Below are positions 1 to 8,465 of a stretch of DNA of 50,864 bases, piece by piece. Location: contig JANXYJ010000003.1 of NCBI GenBank assembly GCA_025350105.1, positions 1-50,864 on the forward strand. The letters run 5' to 3'. The notes under the pieces are model-generated. The model was not told the DNA's origin, did not search any database, and saw nothing but the letters and a program-made list of their open reading frames with translations. The DNA is from Terriglobia bacterium (GTDB lineage: Bacteria > Acidobacteriota > Terriglobia > Bryobacterales > Bryobacteraceae). Made by a program: the position numbers and the translations under genes. The first letter of the stretch is position 1. Each line of letters opens with the position of its first letter.

Positions 1-1
1 G

Positions 2-1201
2 AAAATTCTGCTGTGCCCGCCCGAAGGCGCCGACGCCGCGCGCAAAGCAGCCGCAGGCAAAAACGTTCCCACCTATACATTGGAAATGGACGCGACGGGT
101 GTGGTGACCATCAAAGATGTGGCCATCACCAAGCAGGCCGCGCTGCCCACCGGCGACGACACCGCGCTGGTGCTGCACACCAGCGGCAGCACAGGCCGCC
201 CCAAGCGCGTACCTATTCTGCACCGCAATATGACGGCCTCTACCAGCAACATTGTGGCGCATTATGATCTGACGCCGAAAGATGTTTCGCTCTGCGTGAT
301 GCCTCTGTTCCACGTGCATGGGCTGGTGGCGTCCACGCTTTCCACCTTGCAATCCGGCGGCACGGTGGCCATTCCCGCCAAGTTTAATCCGCTTTCTTTT
401 TGGCGCACCGTTCGTGATTCTGGCGCGACTTGGTATTCGGCCGTACCTACCATTCACAGCCTGTTGTTGCAACGCGCAACCGAGAGACCCGCCGGCTGCG
501 AAGGCTTGCGTTTCATCCGTTCGTGCAGCGCGGCATTGCCTCCAGAGATGATGGCGCGGATGGAAGAACTGTTTGGCGCTCCGGTGCTGGAAGCCTATGG
601 CATGACCGAAGCTTCGCATCAGATGAGCTCCAATCCCAAGCCGCCGCACGCGCGCAAACCCGGTTCAGTTGGTCCCGGCACCGGCGTGAAGATTGGCATC
701 CTGGATGACGTCGGCAACGTGCTGGCTGCGGGCGAGCGCGGCGAGGTTTGCATTCAGGGCCCCAACGTGGTTTCGGGTTACGAAAACAATCCGGAAGCCA
801 ATGAGAAGTCTTTCACCAACGGTTGGTTCCGCACCGGCGACCAGGGCTTCTTGGACGCCGACGGCTATCTCACGCTCACCGGGCGCTTGAAGGAATTGAT
901 CAATCGCGGCGGTGAAAAAATCGGCCCGCGCGAAATCGACGAAGTTTTGCTGGCGCATCCCAATGTGGCGGAAGCGGTTGCGTTTGGTGTGCCGCATCCC
1001 ATGTGGGGAGAAGAAGTGGCTGCCGCCATTGTCTTGAAAGATGCCAAGGAGCCCACGCCCGAAGCCGCCATTCTCGCCTTCTGCAAAGAACGTCTGGCCG
1101 ATTTCAAAATGCCCAAGAAGCTATATGTGGTGGATACCATTCCGCGCACGGCAACCGGCAAGATCCAGCGCGGCGCGGTGGCGAAGGCGCTGGCGGGCTG
1201 A
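2..1201 (+). CDS. Acyl-CoA synthetase, oxalate-CoA ligase type (5' partial)
   Basis: ANL-superfamily AMP-forming CoA ligase whose 5' end lies before the window; the frame is open from base 2, so the ATG at 80 is internal. The ATP-binding loop TSGSTGRPK is at 179-205, followed by the core motif YGMTEAS, the hinge region GWFRTGDQGFLDADGY and the C-terminal ATGKIQRG whose catalytic Lys codon is 1160-1162. The stretch around VMPLFHVHGL and TWYSAVPTIH closely resembles, from memory, the Pcs60/AAE3 oxalyl-CoA synthetases rather than fatty-acid ligases. The next genes on the same strand are a PanE-like reductase, an oxalate-type transporter and malate synthase, which supports oxalate (less likely another small dicarboxylate or malonate) as substrate. 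Ligase class is certain; oxalate specificity is inference. Confidence 0.85.
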   Translation, partial: KILLCPPEGADAARKAAAGKNVPTYTLEMDATGVVTIKDVAITKQAALPTGDDTALVLHTSGSTGRPKRVPILHRNMTASTSNIVAHYDLTPKDVSLCVMPLFHVHGLVASTLSTLQSGGTVAIPAKFNPLSFWRTVRDSGATWYSAVPTIHSLLLQRATERPAGCEGLRFIRSCSAALPPEMMARMEELFGAPVLEAYGMTEASHQMSSNPKPPHARKPGSVGPGTGVKIGILDDVGNVLAAGERGEVCIQGPNVVSGYENNPEANEKSFTNGWFRTGDQGFLDADGYLTLTGRLKELINRGGEKIGPREIDEVLLAHPNVAEAVAFGVPHPMWGEEVAAAIVLKDAKEPTPEAAILAFCKERLADFKMPKKLYVVDTIPRTATGKIQRGAVAKALAG

Positions 1202-1248
1202 GCCTATTGAAGGCGGATTTAAGAAGGTGGATTAAAAATATAGCACCC

Positions 1249-1269
1249 AGCCGCGACCGTAAGGGAGCG
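1249..1269 (+). repeat. Interspersed 21-bp repeat, copy 1
   Basis: Begins AGCCGCGACCGTAAGG and lies in the 100-bp gap between the ligase and the PanE-like gene. An exact reverse-complement copy is at 34472-34492, also intergenic. It behaves like a dispersed REP-type sequence rather than a regulatory site of this operon. Confidence 0.6.
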
Positions 1270-1301
1270 CCGCTTTTCAACGGTTTTACAAAAACATCAC
1301 G

Positions 1302-2279
1302 ATGAAATTCTTAATCGCAGGTGCGGGAGCCATCGGCGGATATCTGGGCGCCCGTTTGGCGAAAGCCGGTGAGGACGTTACCCTGTTCGCGCGCGGGCCG
1401 CATTTGAAAGCCATGCAGGAACGCGGCTTGCAGGTATTGAGTGAAGAAGGTGACTTCACCGTCCGTCCGAATGTCATTGGCGATCTCCAAGAAGTCCAGC
1501 ACGCCGATGTCATCTTCCTTGGCGTAAAAGCCCATGGCCTCACCCAACTGGCGCCGCAGTTGACCCATTTGATTGGCGATCACACCACAGTGGTGAGCAC
1601 GCAGAACGGAATTCCATGGTGGTATTTTCAGAAGTTTTCAGGCTTGCAAGCAGACGAATTCACCGGTCTCCACCTGGAACGCGTTGATCCCGGTGGCGCC
1701 ATCGCCGCGGCGATTCCAGCGGACCGAGTGCTGGCCTCCATCGCCTATTTCGCCACGGAAATCGCCGAGCCCGGCGTGATCCGTCACCACGAGGGCAACC
1801 GGCTTTCGCTGGGCGAACCGGACGGAACGCGGTCGGATCGAGCGAAAGCGATTTCAGATGCGCTGATCAAAGCCGGCATACGTGCACCCGTCACCCAAAA
1901 AATCCGTACCGAAATTTGGGTGAAAATTCTGGGCAATGTGGCGTTCAATCCCATCAGCGCACTGACGCACGCGACGCTCGTAAAAATGGCGCGTGATACC
2001 GAGGTCGGCCCCGTGGTCCGCCAGATCATGATGGAAGTGGAAGCGGTGGCCGCCAAAATGGGCATCACCATGCCGATCTCCCTTGACCAGCGCATCGAAG
2101 GCGCCGCGAAAGTGGGCGAGCACAAAACCTCCATGCTGCAGGATTTGGAGGCCGGCCGGCCCATGGAACTGGAAGCGGTGGTGGGCGCGGTGGTGGAGTT
2201 GGGCGAACGCATGGGTGTGCCCATGCCGCATACGCGAACGGTATATGCTTGTACGAGACTTTTAGGCTTGGGTTCGTAG
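1302..2279 (+). CDS. PanE-like 2-dehydropantoate 2-reductase family; candidate oxalyl-CoA reductase
   Basis: 325 aa, normal length for ketopantoate reductases. The N-terminal Rossmann fold shows GAGAIGGY (residues 7-14) and QNG at 101-103; the C-terminal helical domain carries the catalytic Lys in WVKILGN (K208), Asn at 212, and the substrate-binding SMLQDLEAGRPMELE stretch (277-291). The family reduces 2-oxo acids with NADPH. A PanE paralogue (PanE2) of Methylobacterium extorquens was described as an oxalyl-CoA reductase making glyoxylate; this gene sits between a likely oxalyl-CoA ligase and a likely oxalate carrier, with malate synthase downstream, so I favour that role over pantothenate synthesis. 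Ends 21 nt before the transporter. Family certain, reaction inferred from context. Confidence 0.85.
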   Translation: MKFLIAGAGAIGGYLGARLAKAGEDVTLFARGPHLKAMQERGLQVLSEEGDFTVRPNVIGDLQEVQHADVIFLGVKAHGLTQLAPQLTHLIGDHTTVVSTQNGIPWWYFQKFSGLQADEFTGLHLERVDPGGAIAAAIPADRVLASIAYFATEIAEPGVIRHHEGNRLSLGEPDGTRSDRAKAISDALIKAGIRAPVTQKIRTEIWVKILGNVAFNPISALTHATLVKMARDTEVGPVVRQIMMEVEAVAAKMGITMPISLDQRIEGAAKVGEHKTSMLQDLEAGRPMELEAVVGAVVELGERMGVPMPHTRTVYACTRLLGLGS

Positions 2280-2300
2280 AACAGTTTTTGGAGGACAAAA

Positions 2301-3566
2301 GTGAGTCGCTGGGTTCGTCTAATCGCCGCGGTCGTCTCGATGATCATGATCGCGAATTTGCAATACGCCTGGACGCTGTTCGTCAAACCGCTGATCGCCG
2401 ATCATCATTGGAAACTGCGCGATGTGCAATTCGCATTTTCTATTTTCGTTGCCTGCCAAACCTGGTTCATGCCGGCCGCCGGTTGGGTGATGGATCGCAT
2501 TGGGCCGCGCGTGTTCATGACGGTGGCCGGCGTGATTTGCGGCATCGGCTGGGCTGCGCTGGGTCAGGCGGCAAGCTTGCCCATGCTGTATGCTTTCTAC
2601 GCCGCAGCGGGCATTGGCGCGGTACTGGTCTATTGCGGTTCTATGGGCGTAGCACTGAAATGGTTTCCCGATAGGCGTGGACTGGCGGCCGGTATCACCG
2701 CGGCGGCGTTCGGCTCCGGCACCGCGCTGTTCATTCCCTTCATCGCCCGCTATTTGAAGGCCACCGGCTATAGCAACACATTTCTCTACATGGGCATAGC
2801 GCAGGGGCTGGTCATCATCCTGGCCGCGCAGTTCTTGCGTAATCCCGACCCGGCGGAAGTCACCGCCTTGGCGAATGCTGCCGTGGGAACGGCGAAGCCC
2901 AAGGTCCGCAGCCACGGGGACAATTTCACCTCAGCCCAGATGATGGGTACCACGCACTTCTACCTTCTGTATTTGATGATGCTGATGATGGGCATCGGCG
3001 GTTTGATGGTGACCGCGAATTTGGTGCTGATGGCGGATTCCTTCAAGATCAGCGCGACGGCGCTCACCATTGCGCTCTCCATGAATCCGATTGCCAACGG
3101 CGCTTCGCGTCTGTTTTGGGGCTGGGTTTCCGATCGCATGGGCCGCGAACAAACCATGGTCACCGCGTTTCTGATTCAAGCGCTGGCGCTGGTGAGCGTT
3201 CCGCTGCTGGCCCATGGTTCCGACACCGCCTTTATTTCTTGCCTGGCTATGGTGTACTTCAGTTGGGGCGAAATCTATTCCCTGTTTCCTTCGCTTTCCG
3301 CGGATATATTCGGCACGCGCTACGCCAGCACCAACTATGGTTTTCTGTACAGCACCAAGGGCGTGGCCGCAATCTTTGGCGGCGGATTGGCTGCCATGTT
3401 GTTTGAAAAAATCGGCACTTGGGACGTGGCCTTTTATGGAAGTTCCGTGCTGGCGGTGATCTCGGCGTTGCTGGCGGTTGTGGTCATCAAGATGCCGTTA
3501 CCCCGTAAAGACCCGGCGGCGAATTTAGTCGCGCGCGCGGCGGAAGAATTATCAGCGAGAGGATAA
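2301..3566 (+). CDS. oxlT: MFS transporter, oxalate/formate antiporter (OxlT) type
   Basis: 421-aa, twelve-helix major facilitator protein starting with GTG; GGAGG at 2290-2294 sets the start. The N-terminus ([18 protein letters not shown]) is typical of the OxlT family. Oxalobacter OxlT binds oxalate through Arg272 and Lys355; here an Arg in [10 protein letters not shown] (R270) and a Lys in FLYSTKGV (K353) lie in the matching helices with the same 83-residue separation. That makes oxalate or a similar small dicarboxylate the likely substrate. Stop is 4 nt before malate synthase, so the two are probably co-translated. Whether it exchanges formate is not visible; no oxalyl-CoA decarboxylase is present in the window. 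Confidence 0.87.
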   Translation: MSRWVRLIAAVVSMIMIANLQYAWTLFVKPLIADHHWKLRDVQFAFSIFVACQTWFMPAAGWVMDRIGPRVFMTVAGVICGIGWAALGQAASLPMLYAFYAAAGIGAVLVYCGSMGVALKWFPDRRGLAAGITAAAFGSGTALFIPFIARYLKATGYSNTFLYMGIAQGLVIILAAQFLRNPDPAEVTALANAAVGTAKPKVRSHGDNFTSAQMMGTTHFYLLYLMMLMMGIGGLMVTANLVLMADSFKISATALTIALSMNPIANGASRLFWGWVSDRMGREQTMVTAFLIQALALVSVPLLAHGSDTAFISCLAMVYFSWGEIYSLFPSLSADIFGTRYASTNYGFLYSTKGVAAIFGGGLAAMLFEKIGTWDVAFYGSSVLAVISALLAVVVIKMPLPRKDPAANLVARAAEELSARG

Positions 3567-3570
3567 TCAA

Positions 3571-5166
3571 ATGGCCACTGGTACGCAAACATCACCGCAA
3601 ACATCATCCATGACGGAATTGCAAATTAACGCTCCTGTAAGCGCCGCGCAAGCGGAGATTTTGACGCCCGAAGCCCGCCGCTTTGTGGCCAAGCTGGCTT
3701 CCGCATTTGACGCCCGGCGTTTGGATCTTCTGGCTCGCCGCCAGGTGCGCCAGGTGCAATTAGACGCCGGGCATTTTCCAGACTTTCTTCCTGAAACCGC
3801 CGGCATTCGCGCCAAAGAATGGACTGTGGCGCCGATCCCCGCCGACCTTATTGATCGCCGCGTGGAGATCACCGGACCCGTCGATCGCAAGATGGTGATC
3901 AACGCGCTGAACTCCGGCGCGAATGTTTTCATGGCGGATTTTGAGGATTCAAACGCGCCCACTTGGAACAATAATCTGGACGGCCAGATCAACCTGCGCG
4001 ACGCCGTGCGCCGCAGCATCGAATACAAAAGCCCGGAAGGCAAGCAGTACAAACTGAATGAGAAGATCGCCACGCTGCTGGTGCGCCCGCGTGGTTGGCA
4101 TTTAAATGAGAAACACGTTCAATTGGGCGGCCGTCCGGTTTCCGGATCGCTCTTCGATTTCGGTTTGTATTTTTTTCACAATGCCAAGCAACTGATGGCC
4201 AACGGGTCAGGGCCATATTTTTATCTTCCGAAGATGGAAAGCCATTTGGAAGCGCGTTTGTGGAACGACGTTTTCAATTTGGCGCAAGACGAATTAGGTT
4301 TTCCGCGAGGCACCATTCGAGCCACGGTGCTGATCGAAACCATTCTGGCTTCGTTTGAAATGGACGAGATCTTATACGAGTTGCGCGATCACTCTGCGGG
4401 ACTGAACTGCGGGCGCTGGGACTACATCTTCAGCTTTATCAAGAAATTCCGCAGTCATCCCAGCTTCGTTTTGCCGAATCGTTCGGAAGTGACCATGGAT
4501 CGGCACTTTTTGAAATCTTATGTTGAGCTGCTGATTCAAACCTGTCACCGGCGCGGCATTCATGCCATGGGCGGCATGGCGGCGCAGGTGCCCATCAAGA
4601 ACGATCCGGTGGCGAATGAACAGGCGCTTGAAAAAGTCCGGCAAGATAAACTGCGTGAAGTGCGCGCCGGGCACGACGGAACCTGGGTGGCGCATCCGGG
4701 ATTGGTGCCCATCGCCAAAGATATTTTTGATGCGCACATGCCCACGCCCAATCAAATTGCGAAGCCGCGCGCGGACGTCAAAATTTCAGCCAAGGATCTG
4801 TTGGACGTCCCCAGCGGCACCGTGACCGAAGCCGGCCTGCGCTGGAATATTGATGTGGGATTGCAATACCTGGAAGCATGGCTGCGCGGCGTGGGCTGCG
4901 TGCCGATCTACAATCTGATGGAAGATGCCGCCACCGCCGAAATTTGCCGCGCTCAAGTGTGGCAATGGGTGAAGTACGGAGCCAAGCTCGACGACGGCCG
5001 CATGGTGACCGCGCAAATGGTGAACCAGGTTGTGGACGAGCAGTTGATCAAGGCCGATCACCAAACCGCGGCTTTCGCCAACGCGGCGAAAATCTTCCGC
5101 GAAATGATGACCAGCGGCGATTTCCAGGACTTTTTGACCTTGCCGGCGTACAACTTTATTGACTAA
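3571..5166 (+). CDS. aceB: Malate synthase A
   Basis: 531 aa, the usual length of the A isoform. Condenses glyoxylate with acetyl-CoA to malate in the cytosol. Visible motifs are [13 protein letters not shown] (120-132), [15 protein letters not shown] (221-235), the conserved RATVLIET (250-257) and the PROSITE-type signature [16 protein letters not shown] (272-287). GAGAGG just upstream supports the start; a second ATG at codon 14 is less well placed. No isocitrate lyase gene is adjacent, so the glyoxylate is probably supplied by another route; the upstream ligase, reductase and transporter suggest oxalate. Confidence 0.96.
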   Translation: MATGTQTSPQTSSMTELQINAPVSAAQAEILTPEARRFVAKLASAFDARRLDLLARRQVRQVQLDAGHFPDFLPETAGIRAKEWTVAPIPADLIDRRVEITGPVDRKMVINALNSGANVFMADFEDSNAPTWNNNLDGQINLRDAVRRSIEYKSPEGKQYKLNEKIATLLVRPRGWHLNEKHVQLGGRPVSGSLFDFGLYFFHNAKQLMANGSGPYFYLPKMESHLEARLWNDVFNLAQDELGFPRGTIRATVLIETILASFEMDEILYELRDHSAGLNCGRWDYIFSFIKKFRSHPSFVLPNRSEVTMDRHFLKSYVELLIQTCHRRGIHAMGGMAAQVPIKNDPVANEQALEKVRQDKLREVRAGHDGTWVAHPGLVPIAKDIFDAHMPTPNQIAKPRADVKISAKDLLDVPSGTVTEAGLRWNIDVGLQYLEAWLRGVGCVPIYNLMEDAATAEICRAQVWQWVKYGAKLDDGRMVTAQMVNQVVDEQLIKADHQTAAFANAAKIFREMMTSGDFQDFLTLPAYNFID

Positions 5167-5383
5167 GTCCGTCCGTTCAGAAATTACGCTGCAACTGGTT
5201 TCCAAAACGTTTTCCGTTTGTAGGGGGTTTGCGCGCCCGCAGCGGTGGCGTCGCGGTTTTCCGCACCCCAGCTATGGATACGTAGCGGCCGGCTTGCCGT
5301 TTTTGGCCAGATTTTGGGGTATTTCGATGAATTCTAGCCGGTTATCCAAAACAGCGCTGACGTTTCCGCACAGATTCGATCCG

Positions 5384-5791
5384 TCAGCAGCGTGAGTCCG
5401 CCCTTGCTCCTGATTGGCCCACCGCTGCAAACACCCACCTGTCCGCCAGCACAAAATTCAGCACCGCTGTGGCGCTGATGGCGATCAGATTCGCCATCAC
5501 GGGCGGCATTTGAAAGGCGCCCGTCAACAGCCGCATCCAAAGTAAATTCGAAATCAGCGAGACCAATCCGTTCGCAATGTGAAAACGGAGCAGACGGTAG
5601 GGCGTGCGCACTTCCGTAGCCCAGGTCCATCGGCGGTGCCAAGCGTAGTTATGGAGCAGCGCGATCTCCACGGCGATGCCTGTGGCAATCAAATAATGCG
5701 CTCCGAGTTTGACCAACACTTGCAGCGCGCACAACTGCACCGCGATGCCCATCAGGCCCACAGCGGCGAATTTCAGCCAACGCGTGGTCAT
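5384..5791 (-). CDS. GtrA family membrane protein
   Basis: 135 aa with four hydrophobic helices and the GtrA-family features: an N-terminal KFAAVGLMG helix, LLHNYAWHRRWTW in the middle and NFVLADRWVF near the end. GtrA-type proteins are thought to help move polyprenyl-linked sugars across the inner membrane for cell-envelope glycosylation. Its ATG overlaps the stop of the upstream phosphatidyltransferase (ATGA, 5788-5791), so the two are translationally coupled. No glycosyltransferase lies next to it. The 217 bp between its 3' end and malate synthase hold nothing I recognise. Confidence 0.85.
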   Translation of the reverse strand: MTTRWLKFAAVGLMGIAVQLCALQVLVKLGAHYLIATGIAVEIALLHNYAWHRRWTWATEVRTPYRLLRFHIANGLVSLISNLLWMRLLTGAFQMPPVMANLIAISATAVLNFVLADRWVFAAVGQSGARADSRC

Positions 5792-6480
5792 TTAATGAGC
5801 GGCGTTTCTTCTTTATACAACTGCACAGTATGCTGCACGGTGGCTTGCATCAGGATGATGGCCAGCGCTGCCGTCCCGATGACAAACCCGGCGTCGAAAA
5901 TCAGAAAGCGGTAGGGACCCAGCAGCGCATCCGGCCGGTATAACGCATACAGGTTCCCGATGATCAACAGAATCCGCAGCTCCGTCGGCCCGAAATGCCA
6001 GTAGGACAGATGAAACGTGCCGATGGTGTAGGTGGCCAAGTAGATCTCGATCGAAAGCAGCAGATACACGATCAAAAACGCCGCCGCAACTCCGGGCGTC
6101 ATCAGTCCGGAAAGCGCCAAGCCGCCCATCAAGAAGAACGTGCCGATGGCGTCCAGAATGTGGTCGACGTAAAACCCGTAGCGCGGCCGTTGCTGGTTGC
6201 GTACACGGGCTAGCGTGCCATCCAGCGAATCGCCGAACCAATTCAGCACCAGAAAAACGATCACAGCAAGCAACGCCAATTTATAGGTGCGTGACAACCA
6301 GTAACACGCACCCGCCGCCAGTAGCGACGCGAACCCAAGGCCCGTGAGGTGATCCGAGTTTACCCATCCTGGCAGACGTCCGGCAATGTGGATCAGCGCC
6401 CGCTTTTCGGCGGCCGCCAAAAGGCTGGTGTGCTCACGTGCGGCTGGCTTAAAGGATGATTGAGGGGGCGCGGTCGTCAT
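5788..6480 (-). CDS. CDP-alcohol phosphatidyltransferase family protein
   Basis: 230-aa membrane enzyme with six or so hydrophobic helices and the family motif GDSLDGTLARVRNQ... followed by YGFYVDHILD, which supplies the acidic residues that hold the divalent metal and CDP. The family transfers a phosphatidyl-type group from a CDP-alcohol to a second alcohol, making phospholipids or related lipids. The acceptor cannot be told from sequence. The first 40 residues are a soluble extension before the first helix. Coupled to the GtrA-like gene and divergent from greA. Confidence 0.85.
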   Translation of the reverse strand: MTTAPPQSSFKPAAREHTSLLAAAEKRALIHIAGRLPGWVNSDHLTGLGFASLLAAGACYWLSRTYKLALLAVIVFLVLNWFGDSLDGTLARVRNQQRPRYGFYVDHILDAIGTFFLMGGLALSGLMTPGVAAAFLIVYLLLSIEIYLATYTIGTFHLSYWHFGPTELRILLIIGNLYALYRPDALLGPYRFLIFDAGFVIGTAALAIILMQATVQHTVQLYKEETPLIK

Positions 6481-6536
6481 ACTCTTGTAACGACGCCGCC
6501 CATTAAATTAAGTTACGTTCATGTTTTGGTGTTTGG

Positions 6537-6542
6537 TATAAT
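6537..6542 (+). promoter_or_regulatory. Probable -10 box of the greA promoter
   Basis: A perfect TATAAT lies 75 bp before the greA start, with a weak TTACGT at 6513-6518 as a possible -35 element (18-bp spacer). It falls in the divergent gap between the phosphatidyltransferase and greA. Confidence 0.5.
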
Positions 6543-6616
6543 CGCAGCTAGGTTACCCCCTGCCGGATAAGCAAACGGAACCACAAAATATCGATTCCAC
6601 TGGAGCACAGGCCAGT

Positions 6617-7087
6617 ATGGACGAGCTCATCAAAAAGCTCAAAGACGAGATTGCGGCGCTGGACCTCGAGTTTCGCATCGACCTGCCGCGCGAAATCGGC
6701 CGCGCCCGCGCCCATGGCGACCTTAAGGAAAACGCTGAGTATCATGCCGCCAAAGATCGCCAAGGCTACGTGAACGCCCGGTTGGCGCAGCTCAACGGGC
6801 GGCTCCGCGAGCTCTCCATGATCGACATGTCCAAGATCCCAACGGACCGGGTAGGACTTGGCTCCACCGTTGTAGTACTGGATACGAAGAAAGATGAGAA
6901 GATCCGGTATAAACTGGTGACCAGCGAAGATGTGGACGTGGCAAAGGGGCTGATTTCCACCAGCTCTCCCATCGGCCGAGGGTTGTTGGGCAAGCAGGTG
7001 GGCGATGAAGTGAAGATTCAGATCCCGGGCGGCTTACGGGAACTGGAAATCATCGAACTCACCACGATCCACCAAACTGGGTTATAG
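6617..7087 (+). CDS. greA: Transcription elongation factor GreA
   Basis: 156 aa, the standard length. GreA enters the RNA polymerase secondary channel and stimulates cleavage of backtracked RNA. The N-terminal coiled coil carries the catalytic acidic tip in GDLKENAEYHAAKDRQ (about residues 34-49); the C-terminal FKBP-like globular half contains SSPIGRGLLGKQVGDEV. GGAG about 10 nt upstream supports the ATG at 6617. It lies between two CDP-alcohol transferase genes, 52 bp before the second, and may share a transcript with it. Confidence 0.95.
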   Translation: MDELIKKLKDEIAALDLEFRIDLPREIGRARAHGDLKENAEYHAAKDRQGYVNARLAQLNGRLRELSMIDMSKIPTDRVGLGSTVVVLDTKKDEKIRYKLVTSEDVDVAKGLISTSSPIGRGLLGKQVGDEVKIQIPGGLRELEIIELTTIHQTGL

Positions 7088-7139
7088 TTCTAAGGTTGTA
7101 GTTTTGCGAGCACTTTAAGGCAGGACCGGGAGCACCATC

Positions 7140-7787
7140 ATGACTTTCACGCGCGCCATCGGCATGTTCTTCAACAAGATCATCCTGGGCATTGTGCGCG
7201 TGCTGGCTCTGTCCCGCATTCACCCCAACGTACTGACGTTCATCGGCCTGCTGATCAACATTGGCGCGGCGTACTTGTTAGCGTTGGGGCAGTTCCGCTG
7301 GGGCGGCGTGGTGATTCTGGGCGCCAGTATTTTCGATATGGTGGACGGTCGCGTGGCCCGCGAAACCAATCGCGTGACGCGCTTCGGTGGCTTCTTCGAT
7401 TCGGTGCTGGACCGTTACTCCGACGGCGCCCTGCTGATCGGTTTGCTGGTCTGGTACGGCTCCATCAACCGTGCGCCTTACGTTGTGCTCACCGCCATTA
7501 CGATGATCACTTCAGTGATGATCAGCTACACCCGAGCCCGAGCGGAAAACTCGATCCCGACGTGCAAAGTCGGCTTTATGGAACGCCCGGAGCGCATCGT
7601 GCTGGTGATCATGGGCTGCCTGTTCGACCGGATGGCCCCCGCGCTGTGGGTGCTGGCGGTTTTTGGTACGTGGACCGTGGTTCAGCGCATGATCTTCACC
7701 TGGCAGGAAGCCAAGAGGTTGGAGGCGGCGCAGTTGACTCCGCCGGCTGCGTCTTCAACTTCGGTACGGGCGGGCGCGAAGTATTAA
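7140..7787 (+). CDS. CDP-alcohol phosphatidyltransferase, inositol-phosphate synthase-like
   Basis: 215 aa with about six helices and a full catalytic motif FDMVDGRVARETN followed by FGGFFDSVLDRYSD. The later stretch SYTRARAEN and GFMERPERI resembles, from memory, phosphatidylinositol-phosphate / archaetidylinositol-phosphate synthases, in which the Arg residues near ERPER contact the phosphate of the acceptor. So a phospho-alcohol acceptor is plausible, but no inositol-phosphate synthase gene is in the window. Probably follows greA on one transcript. Not closely similar to the 5788-6480 enzyme. Confidence 0.85.
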   Translation: MTFTRAIGMFFNKIILGIVRVLALSRIHPNVLTFIGLLINIGAAYLLALGQFRWGGVVILGASIFDMVDGRVARETNRVTRFGGFFDSVLDRYSDGALLIGLLVWYGSINRAPYVVLTAITMITSVMISYTRARAENSIPTCKVGFMERPERIVLVIMGCLFDRMAPALWVLAVFGTWTVVQRMIFTWQEAKRLEAAQLTPPAASSTSVRAGAKY

Positions 7788-8465
7788 CAACGTTACGAGT
7801 GTGTCGCTCCACTGAAACGCCGGGCGGAGTCCCGCTTTCATTAACGTAACCCCCGCTATTTTCATCTTGATCATCTGGCTGATGTCTCCCGCGGGGAAAT
7901 TGGCCGCCACTAAAGTGGGCGATGATTGCTCTCGAAGGGTGCCAAAAAATGGGCGAACCCTCTCGCGCATCGCTGAAGTTCCAATGGTCGCTGGTGAACC
8001 CCAGCAAATCTATACTGAGTTCGCCGATTATTCCCTAGAATGTCAACGGGGGTACTCCTACCCTCAAAGGAGTTAAGCCAAACCCTCTCCATATCTCTTG
8101 GTAAGTACTAAGGTCTGCAGCATAATAGTCCTACATGAATCGCGAGATGGACCTAGGACCGAGTGACGGCTACCCAAACCTATGCAACAGCGTGGGACTG
8201 AGTTGCGAGACTTGCGTGTCTGATTCCGCTGCCCATCTGGCCTCTATTTGCAAGGGTTTGCGTGGCCCGATGCTCACGCAGCTGTTCGTTCAGATTTACA
8301 CTGAACCTTCCTGTTCCAGAATGTCCCAGCTGTTCGCGGAAAATTACCGCCAAGCGTCCACAACGGAGATGCCCAGTCCCAGGCATGCGGCCGCAGAGGA
8401 ATTACCGTCGGAAGGCCTTGTCTTTCAGGCCAGGGCCGCGGTGGCGTAACTTACAAGGCCGTGAT
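7788..8465. other. 678-bp interval without a recognisable gene
   Basis: Lies between the phosphatidyltransferase and the 3' end of the hydrolase. A 104-codon open frame (8135-8449, plus) has no recognisable domain and no good ribosome site, so I do not call it. A short inverted repeat, ACTCC...GGAGT, is near 8055-8075. Base composition is less coding-like than the flanks; it may be decayed sequence. Confidence 0.4.

Noticed and set aside
2301-3566. Classical oxalate:formate decarboxylation system
   Set aside because: No oxalyl-CoA decarboxylase or formyl-CoA transferase is visible; the neighbours fit a reductive route better, although genes before the window cannot be seen.
8135-8449. 104-codon open frame in the gap after the phosphatidyltransferase
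   Set aside because: No ribosome site, no domain, and codon use unlike the neighbours; left inside the described interval.
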